This document shows positions 1 through 6,617 of a stretch of DNA of 34,370 nt, piece after piece. Under the pieces are notes generated by a model. It ran no database searches. It was not told the origin of the DNA and saw only the letters and a program-made list of their open reading frames with translations. Every line of letters starts with the position of its first letter. Positions within the stretch are counted from its first letter, which is position 1. This DNA is from Pseudoxanthomonas koreensis (GTDB taxonomy: Bacteria; Pseudomonadota; Gammaproteobacteria; Xanthomonadales; Xanthomonadaceae), in the NCBI RefSeq assembly GCF_010093225.1, contig NZ_PDWM01000035.1:1-34370 (forward strand). Reading direction: 5' to 3'. Both the position numbers and the translations under genes were made by a program.

Positions 1-1
1 C

Positions 2-700
2 AGCAAGACCACGATCCAGAGCAGCGAGCACGAGCCGTACGGGTTGATGCTGAACCGGGGCAACGACAACCGGCCGGGGTTTACGGGGCATGTGATGGAT
101 GCCGGTACCGGGCTGACGTATATGCAGGAGCGGTACATGGATCCGCGGTTGGGGGTGTTCCTCAGTGTCGATCCGGTGACGGCTTACAGCGATCCGGTTC
201 GGATGTTCAATCGCTACGCCTATGCCTTCAACAATCCCTACAAGTTCACTGATCCGGATGGGCGCGCGCCGCAAGACAACTGGTATGGGTATAACGACCA
301 GAATTTCCGGGATTGGGTTCATGATGAAAAGCAGCTAGAGGGACGGAGGGGCGCGCAAAACTACACCCGCGCGGAATTGGATGAATTGAACCGAGAGTGG
401 AAGGCTCAAGGGGAGCCGCGGGGTAAGGGCGGTAAGAGCGGGCGCGGTGGCAGCAATAGGAGGCAGCGAGGGTTTGCTCTTCCGTCTATGCTGAAATTCA
501 ATCTGGCCTCGATAACTTGGGCCATCATGTTGTATATCCCGGAGGCAGGCTCTGAAGAAGAGGATATTCGTATGCGCGAATATCACAATTCAAGAGCAAC
601 CGTGACCGTCGGGGAAATTGAGCCCGTCTTGCCAGAGCAAGAAAAGCCGGAGCCTCCGAAGCCACCTGAGCCACCTGAGCCTCCGAGAGAGGAAAAGTAA
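2..700 (+). CDS. Rhs-family polymorphic toxin, C-terminal part (5' end outside window)
   Basis: The reading frame is open from the window edge, so the start lies upstream. The first ~85 codons carry the hallmark Rhs core end: EPYG, a GFTGH segment, GLTYMQERYMDPRLG, FLSVDPV, then the YAYAFNNPYKFTDPDG boundary at about 190-260. In this family the core forms a shell that encloses and releases a variable C-terminal toxin. The tail after the DPDG boundary (about 145 residues) has a polar stretch with a Gly/Arg/Lys-rich segment (about 420-470), one hydrophobic stretch that could cross a membrane (about 487-545) and a very Pro/Glu-rich end. I do not recognise a catalytic toxin domain. Base composition falls to roughly 50-55% GC in the tail, against about 70% elsewhere, as expected for exchanged toxin modules. 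The gene just downstream looks like its immunity gene. Confidence 0.85.
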   Translation, partial: SKTTIQSSEHEPYGLMLNRGNDNRPGFTGHVMDAGTGLTYMQERYMDPRLGVFLSVDPVTAYSDPVRMFNRYAYAFNNPYKFTDPDGRAPQDNWYGYNDQNFRDWVHDEKQLEGRRGAQNYTRAELDELNREWKAQGEPRGKGGKSGRGGSNRRQRGFALPSMLKFNLASITWAIMLYIPEAGSEEEDIRMREYHNSRATVTVGEIEPVLPEQEKPEPPKPPEPPEPPREEK

Positions 701-760
701 GGAATACGGGAATAGTTTTCTCGGTTCGATTGTTTCGGCGATGCTGAAGGGCGAGGAAAA

Positions 761-1138
761 ATGAGTTCAAGTGTTTGTTATGCGAGCTTGGCGATTTATG
801 CAAAGCATGATCGAGAGGCGGAAATAGTTGATCTGCTTGGGAGCGCCCCTTCGTTGGCTGGTGAGAGGAGGGGGACTTTTTCCTGTATCTATTCAACAAG
901 AGATGTTCTTGAACATGCATCTGTTGAAGAGCATGTCCAGTACCTTCAGGAAAAATTCTCAGATTCAACGCAGGCACTTACCCGCTTGTCTGATGAAGGA
1001 TGCGAAATAAGGGTGTGGATATATTTTGGTGTTGCGCAGGTCAATCGCGCCTTTGTGTTGCAAGACGGCTTCATCAAATGGTTGTCGCTATTCAATGCCG
1101 ATGTGTGTGTTGATGCTTGGGTTGAATTGGAGAGCTGA
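761..1138 (+). CDS. DUF4279-like protein, candidate immunity protein of the upstream Rhs toxin
   Basis: A 125-residue cytoplasmic protein with no signal peptide. The start ATG is preceded by a good ribosome site (GGCGAGGA, 751-758). The layout fits the DUF4279 family: an N-terminal beta strand (YASLAIYAK), a central segment with a dividing EEHVQYLQEKF helix, a later strand (IRVWIYFG) and a C-terminal LSLFNADVCVDAW strand. DUF4279 proteins often sit beside Rhs/contact-dependent toxins and act as immunity proteins. The gene starts 60 bases after the Rhs stop, is low in GC like the toxin tail, and is followed by a strong terminator. This makes a toxin-immunity pair the simplest reading. The family call rests on pattern only, and the immunity role is inferred from position. 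Confidence 0.6.
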   Translation: MSSSVCYASLAIYAKHDREAEIVDLLGSAPSLAGERRGTFSCIYSTRDVLEHASVEEHVQYLQEKFSDSTQALTRLSDEGCEIRVWIYFGVAQVNRAFVLQDGFIKWLSLFNADVCVDAWVELES

Positions 1139-1173
1139 CGGGACTTAGGTTGACTTCCTAGTCGCTTAGAACG

Positions 1174-1203
1174 GACAAGGCCCGCATCGCAGCGGGCCTT
1201 GTC
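1174..1203 (+). terminator. Intrinsic terminator after the Rhs/immunity pair
   Basis: A perfect 12-bp stem (GACAAGGCCCGC paired with GCGGGCCTTGTC) with a 6-base loop (ATCGCA), followed by a modest T-rich run (GTTGTTG). It lies 36 bases after the immunity stop codon. It may also serve the minus-strand gene ending at 1225, although the tail on that strand is poorer in T. Confidence 0.75.
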
Positions 1204-1224
1204 GTTGTTGCGGTGGGCGTTGAC

Positions 1225-1452
1225 TCAGAATCCGCGCCGGCTGATGGCGTGGTGATGGCCGTGATCCCACGCCATGCGCTGCGAGGCCTGTGCGGCGCGT
1301 GCGGTGAACGTATCGACGCTGCTGCCACCGTGCTGCCGTAGCCATGCGCTACCGGCATCCTGCGCTGCGGCATAGGCCGCGTCCCCGCCGTCGAACTCGC
1401 GCCGTTCGACCTCGTTGCCATCGGAGAACGCGGAGAACGGGGTCAGGTTCAC
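1225..1452 (-). pseudogene. Small minus-strand gene, probably 5'-truncated
   Basis: The minus strand reads a protein whose core runs ...RREFDGGDAAYAAAQDAG... and ends DHGHHHAISRRGF. Third codon positions on this strand are mostly G/C, so it behaves like real coding sequence. I do not recognise the family. No convincing ATG with a ribosome site precedes the conserved-looking part: a GTG at 1452 lies inside the REP-like hairpin (1436-1486), and the only in-frame ATG (1524) lies inside the neighbouring Rhs fragment. The simplest reading is that the original 5' end was lost when the hairpin element or a linked rearrangement arrived. It could still be expressed as a short protein from the GTG. Confidence 0.35.
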
Positions 1453-1486
1453 TTCCTGATGGGAAAGAAGTGAATCTTCCTCCGTT
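1436..1486. repeat. REP-like imperfect hairpin bounding the Rhs fragment
   Basis: Two 20-base arms (1436-1455, AACGGGGTCAGGTTCACTTC; 1467-1486, GAAGTGAATCTTCCTCCGTT) pair at 15 of 20 positions around an 11-base loop. The GGGGTCAGGTTCACTT motif resembles palindromic units linked to REP-associated (RAYT) transposases in xanthomonads; that assignment is from memory of the family. Recognisable Rhs sequence begins immediately after the right arm, and the minus-strand gene runs into the left arm, so the element sits exactly at a junction. Confidence 0.55.
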
Positions 1487-1501
1487 ATTGGCAACGGCAA
1501 C

Positions 1502-2332
1502 GTGGCCGGGATCACCGACCACACCAGTGGCGGCCGGCAGGCCCGGGCGATGAGCTACGACGCGCGCGACCGGCTGACCCAGGCCACCTCCAGCATGTTC
1601 GGCACGGCCGGCTACGGCTACGACGCGCTCGACAACCTGACCACGGTGAACGTGGGCGGCCCGCAGGCGCGCGGCCAGGTCTACTGCTACAGCAGCAACC
1701 GGCTGAGCACGGTGCGCACGGGCAGCTGCAGCGGGTCCATCGTGCACAGCCTCGCCTACGACGTGCAGGGCAACCTGGCCAGCAAGGGGGCGCAGGCGTT
1801 CGGGTTCGACTACGGCAACCGGCTGCGGGAGGTTGACCTGCCCCCACTGAGCCATGCCAACTCGACCTTTATTCAGGGCGCGAACAGGGCCCAGTTGAGT
1901 CCGGATCAGACGATTTCTCTTGCTAGGACAGCCGGCCTAAAAGAAGGTCATACGTTCTTTATTGGCGCGTGCAACGTCGGTGCTGATGGTGGTGCTTACG
2001 CACAATCTTTGGCCGACAAGAACAACAGCTTGGTCCTGGCTGCAACAGGGTTTTCGATGTTTCCCACTACCGCTCCCAAGGCGGGAGGCACACCTTACAA
2101 GCCTGGCGATCCGGTTACGTTGAGAGTTGATTCTCAGCGGGATGGCAAAGGAGCCGCGGGAACGTTCGCTGTATTCGCACCGGGCGGTAACGGCCCTATC
2201 GCAAGTGGCATTCGCAGCGTTACCTACAATCCGGAAACCGGAAAGGCGCAATTGCGGATGGCCCCTGAAACTGGTTCCCGTATCGGCCGCACAGTCTCAG
2301 TGTGCGCAGATAACGATAAGTGCGGAAAATGA
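1502..2332 (+). pseudogene. Orphan Rhs fragment: YD repeats fused to a different C-terminal domain
   Basis: The frame opens at 1460, and Rhs-like sequence (NGNVAGITD) begins just after the hairpin at about 1487; the GTG at 1502 is the first plausible start. Residues 1-110 are YD repeats (SYDARDRLTQA, YGYDALDNLTTV, LAYDVQGNLASKG, GFDYGNRLREV). The usual core end (EPYG, RYYDP, DPxG) is missing. The YD part passes straight into another domain at about 1830. That tail includes a FFIGACNVGADGGAYAQSLAD motif region, similar to the GCxTG...FAxxLA segments of some Rhs C-terminal domains. Its GC content is lower than the YD part. The gene lacks any N-terminal region and is probably a remnant or silent cassette. 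The ATGA overlap with the next gene suggests the tail and that gene travelled together. Confidence 0.7.
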
Positions 2333-2814
2333 ACGCCATGAACTCCATTATTGGAAGTATGTTGGTGCTCTTTCTTATGGGCTGTCAGCCGCCAACTAGT
2401 CGGCCATCAGAGTCAGAACATGGGCCCGAGGAGGCAGAAGTGGCTACGACTTCGACAGGCGAGATGTTCTATCTTGAGCCAGAAGAGTTGAACAAGCAGA
2501 TGATGCTTGCGAAACAGGGGGATGCTAAGGCTGCAATGCGGGTGGCGGAGCATTACTCGCTTGGCGAGAATGACATGAAGAGCTCGATCCCGTGGTTGAC
2601 CATCGCGGCCGAGACAGGAGATATCGTTGCCATGCAGAACATCGCAAGCAGCCTGTCTGCGCTAGGTGGAAAGGAGAACTGCCAGGCCGCACTAGGGTGG
2701 TTCGAGCGAGCGAAGCGAGAGAAGTCGCCGGAAGAGATTAAGGAGTACGGAATTGATGACTCTATTGCTCGGCTAAAGATCGACTTTGACGGCTGCGTTA
2801 AGCGCTCGCGATAA
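2329..2814 (+). CDS. Lipoprotein with Sel1/TPR-like repeats, candidate immunity protein
   Basis: The ATG at 2329 overlaps the upstream stop (ATGA), a layout typical of translational coupling; a second ATG at 2338 is possible. The N-terminus has a signal peptide ending in a lipobox (LFLMGC), so the mature protein should be lipid-anchored in the envelope. Residues about 55-130 (GDAKAAMRVAEHYSLG, TGDIVAMQNIASSLSALGG, CQAALGWFERAK) match the helical Sel1/TPR-like pattern. A lipoprotein coupled to an Rhs tail is a good candidate for an immunity protein against an envelope- or periplasm-acting toxin, but that role is inferred from position only. GC is low, as in the fused toxin tail. Confidence 0.6.
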   Translation: MNAMNSIIGSMLVLFLMGCQPPTSRPSESEHGPEEAEVATTSTGEMFYLEPEELNKQMMLAKQGDAKAAMRVAEHYSLGENDMKSSIPWLTIAAETGDIVAMQNIASSLSALGGKENCQAALGWFERAKREKSPEEIKEYGIDDSIARLKIDFDGCVKRSR

Positions 2815-2824
2815 AGAACGGTTC

Positions 2825-2837
2825 GAGAACGGGGTCA
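2825..2837. repeat. 13-bp repeat GAGAACGGGGTCA, second copy
   Basis: The 13 bases GAGAACGGGGTCA occur at 1433-1445, at the left edge of the REP-like hairpin, and again here, 10 bases after the lipoprotein stop. The two copies bracket the orphan Rhs fragment and its lipoprotein gene. The rest of the gap (2838-3024) shows no gene or hairpin that I can support. Confidence 0.45.
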
Positions 2838-3024
2838 CCATTTCGCCCCCCGGGTCAAGCGGGCCGCAAGTAGCTCTCCCGCATCCGGGCTTGGGAAAGA
2901 GCGCCTCTCCCTGCCATCGTCTTCCGGAGTGTTTCGATGCGAGGCGGGAACACCGCCTCCGTCACCCTTCTGGATCTAGCAGCCGAAGCTGCCCACGCTG
3001 TTGGCGCCCTGACCTGCGCCCATC

Positions 3025-3957
3025 TCAGGCCCGGTCGCTGCGCGGCCCCGTGGCGATCCAGGCGGCGATCAGCAGCAGCCACTGCATCACCAGGTTGAAC
3101 CAGATCATCAGGCCGAGGATCACCGCGAAGCCGGCCATCAGCGGATTGTTGCCCGCACCGCTGGCCAGTTCAGCGCCCAGATACTTGAGCACGCCGAACC
3201 CGACCGCCCCGAGCAGCGCGCCGCGCAGCAGCGCGCGGTTGCCGACCGGGATGCGCGACTGCAGGCGGAACAGCATGAAGAACACCAGCACGTCGATCAC
3301 CAGCGCGACCAGCAGGCCGGCCGCCACCAGCGCCGGATCGGGCACCTGGGCATCGGCCGGCACCAGCCACTGCTTGACCAGGCCCAGCGCGTGGGTGCCG
3401 ATCACCGAGAACGCGGCCGACAGGATCATCAGCGCGCCCAGGGCGAAGACCAGGGCGACGTCGATCAAGCGCATGAGCAGGAAACCGCGATCCTTCTGCG
3501 GCAAGCCGAAGATGGTGCGCACGCCGTCGCGGAAGCTGCGCAGCCAGCCGCTGGCGGTGAAGGTCAGGATCGCCAGCACGACCAGGCCGCTGATGCCCAG
3601 CACCTGCACGTCGAACAGCGCATCCACGTAGACCGCGCCGCCGGCGCCAGTGTCGATCAGGCCGGGGATGGTGTTCGACAGGCCCGCCACCACCGCATCG
3701 CGCAGCGCCGGCGAGGAGCCGAACACGACGCCGAACACGGCGAAGAAGACGTAGACGGCCGCGAACACCGAGAACACCGCCGAGAACGACATGCCGCGCG
3801 CCAGCAGCGGCCCGCGGCTCTCCAGGTACAGCGCCAGGGTCCGGCCCGGGCGGCTGCCGTGCCACAGGCGGATCAACGCCCACTCCCGGTGGCGGCAGTG
3901 GCGTGGCGGCTCCCCGGCGCCATGGCTGCCGTCGTCCGCGACGGTCCTGCGAAGCAT
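3025..3957 (-). CDS. YihY/BrkB-family inner-membrane protein
   Basis: A 310-residue membrane protein with about six hydrophobic segments. The ARGMSFSAVFSVFAAVYVFF region is the family's first membrane segment, and the C-terminal part has the typical GALLGAVGFGVLKY and MIWFNLVMQWLLLIAAW segments. YihY family proteins were once annotated as BrkB virulence factors or ribonuclease BN; their function is not settled. The ATG at 3957 is chosen because longer readings would run into the groEL terminator at 4070-4098. A TTG at 3876, preceded by GGGAG, gives a shorter protein and is a serious alternative. The gene lies downstream of groEL but is separated from it by that terminator, so it probably has its own promoter in 3958-4070. 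Confidence 0.8.
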   Translation of the reverse strand: MLRRTVADDGSHGAGEPPRHCRHREWALIRLWHGSRPGRTLALYLESRGPLLARGMSFSAVFSVFAAVYVFFAVFGVVFGSSPALRDAVVAGLSNTIPGLIDTGAGGAVYVDALFDVQVLGISGLVVLAILTFTASGWLRSFRDGVRTIFGLPQKDRGFLLMRLIDVALVFALGALMILSAAFSVIGTHALGLVKQWLVPADAQVPDPALVAAGLLVALVIDVLVFFMLFRLQSRIPVGNRALLRGALLGAVGFGVLKYLGAELASGAGNNPLMAGFAVILGLMIWFNLVMQWLLLIAAWIATGPRSDRA

Positions 3958-4069
3958 GCAACCACCACGTCCATTCCCCGTTCCGACCGGTCGCGCCGAT
4001 TCTGGACGTTCTGCCACGGGCAGGAAAGACGGCGGCACCCCGACGTGGACGGCGGAGCCGGCCTCGAAC

Positions 4070-4098
4070 CAAAAGAAAACCCCGCCTCGCGGCGGGGT
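4070..4098 (-). terminator. Intrinsic terminator of groESL
   Basis: Read on the minus strand: a CCCCGCC stem, GCGA loop and GGCGGGG stem, followed directly by TTTTCTTTT. It lies 36 bases after the groEL stop codon and is a textbook rho-independent terminator. Confidence 0.9.
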
Positions 4099-4133
4099 CT
4101 TCCGGTACTGCATGCGTTGCCGGTACGGCCGGA

Positions 4134-5795
<1,662 letters not shown>

Positions 5796-5825
5796 TTAGT
5801 GGTGTGGATTGGCGAAGCGGCGGGC

Positions 5826-6116
5826 TCAGCCCAGCACGGCGAAGATGTCGTCTTCCTTCACCACCAGGTATTCGGTGCCGTCGAGCTTGACCTCGGTGCC
5901 GGAGTACTTGCCGAACAGCACCTGGTCGCCGACCTTGACCTTCGGCGCGCGCACGGTGCCGTTGTCGAGGACCTTGCCCTCGCCCACGGCCACGACCTGG
6001 CCCTTGATCGGCTTCTCGGTGGCCGAATCCGGGATCACGATGCCACCGGCGGAGACCTTCTCTTCCTCGGTGCGCTTGATGACGACGCGGTCGTACAGCG
6101 GCTTGATGTTGCTCAT
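5826..6116 (-). CDS. groES: Co-chaperonin GroES (Hsp10)
   Basis: A 96-residue co-chaperonin of normal length. It opens [15 protein letters not shown], has the mobile-loop region ([15 protein letters not shown]) that binds GroEL, and ends [14 protein letters not shown]. Seven copies cap the GroEL ring. The start has a good ribosome site (GAGAGGGA, about 8 bases upstream). It is the first gene of the operon, with a leader of about 115 bases that carries a CIRCE operator. Confidence 0.99.
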   Translation of the reverse strand: MSNIKPLYDRVVIKRTEEEKVSAGGIVIPDSATEKPIKGQVVAVGEGKVLDNGTVRAPKVKVGDQVLFGKYSGTEVKLDGTEYLVVKEDDIFAVLG

Positions 6117-6166
6117 GTTTCAATCCCTCTCAAGTGATTGACTGGGTTGGAAAAAGGGCGGGTAGC

Positions 6167-6193
6167 CTAGCACTCGCGTGTTGCGACTGCCAG
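6167..6193 (-). promoter_or_regulatory. CIRCE operator (HrcA-binding inverted repeat) in the groES leader
   Basis: CTAGCACTC, a 9-base spacer, then GACTGCCAG. The CIRCE consensus is TTAGCACTC-N9-GAGTGCTAA. The left half matches 8 of 9, the right half 6 of 9, and the spacer is exactly 9. It lies between the sigma-32-type promoter and groES, where HrcA would block transcription or bind the leader. HrcA/CIRCE control of groESL is known in xanthomonads. Confidence 0.8.
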
Positions 6194-6239
6194 CGCCGCG
6201 GGCGGAAAAAACCCGGGGGTTCGCTCCGGGATGCAGGGG

Positions 6240-6267
6240 AGATGGGGACCGGCGAACCTCTTTCAAG
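6240..6267 (-). promoter_or_regulatory. Heat-shock sigma-32 (RpoH) promoter of groESL
   Basis: On the minus strand the sequence reads CTTGAAA (6267-6261), a 14-base spacer, then CCCATCT (6246-6240). This matches the sigma-32 consensus CTTGAAA-N13-17-CCCATNT completely. The transcription start would be near 6232, giving a leader of about 115 bases that contains CIRCE. The site lies in the divergent gap, just upstream of cutA. Confidence 0.85.
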
Positions 6268-6277
6268 GGGCGCCCGC

Positions 6278-6283
6278 TACACT
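6278..6283 (+). promoter_or_regulatory. Possible -10 box for cutA-dsbD-tlpA
   Basis: TACACT lies only six bases before the cutA ATG, so a transcript from it would start at or near the ATG. No clear -35 box is visible, and there is no ribosome site in front of the ATG. This is a weak call. Confidence 0.25.
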
Positions 6284-6289
6284 TCCCCC

Positions 6290-6607
6290 ATGCCGGTCCA
6301 CCTCGTGTTCTGCAGCTGCCCCGACCCCGCCACCGCCCAGCACCTGGCCACGACCCTGGTCGAGGCGCGGCTGGCCGCCTGCGTGAGCGTGCTGCCGCCG
6401 ATGCGCTCGGTGTACCGCTGGCAGGGCGAAGTGGAGCAGGCCGACGAGGTCCTGCTGCTGGCCAAGACCCCGGCCGAAACGGTGCCGGCGCTGGTGGAGC
6501 GGCTCCAGGCCCTGCACCCGTATGAACTCCCGGAGATCGTGGCGGTCGAAGCCGCCGCCGGCCTGCCCGCCCACCCGGACTGGGGGGCCGACGCCCCCCG
6601 CCGATGA
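6290..6607 (+). CDS. cutA: CutA divalent-cation tolerance protein
   Basis: A 105-residue protein with the CutA1 signature: the opening strand HLVFCSCPDPATAQHLA, LVEARLAACVSVLP, YRWQGEVEQADEVLLLAKT, and the HPYELPEIVAV core. The family forms very stable trimers. CutA was linked to copper tolerance in E. coli, although that effect is often attributed to the neighbouring dsbD. The ATG at 6290 matches the family start; the longer upstream frame overlaps the groES control region and is rejected. dsbD starts 10 bases after the stop, so the two are one operon, the classic cutA-dsbD order. Confidence 0.95.
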   Translation: MPVHLVFCSCPDPATAQHLATTLVEARLAACVSVLPPMRSVYRWQGEVEQADEVLLLAKTPAETVPALVERLQALHPYELPEIVAVEAAAGLPAHPDWGADAPRR

Positions 6608-6617
6608 CACCGTACCG

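Noticed and set aside
741..764. Seven-codon open frame (MLKGEEK) overlapping the start of the DUF4279-like gene
   Set aside because: Too short to support; the overlap with the immunity ATG may be chance, although it could be a leader.
2838..3024. Possible small gene between the lipoprotein and the YihY gene
   Set aside because: Short frames on both strands show no ribosome site, no coding bias beyond GC and no motif.
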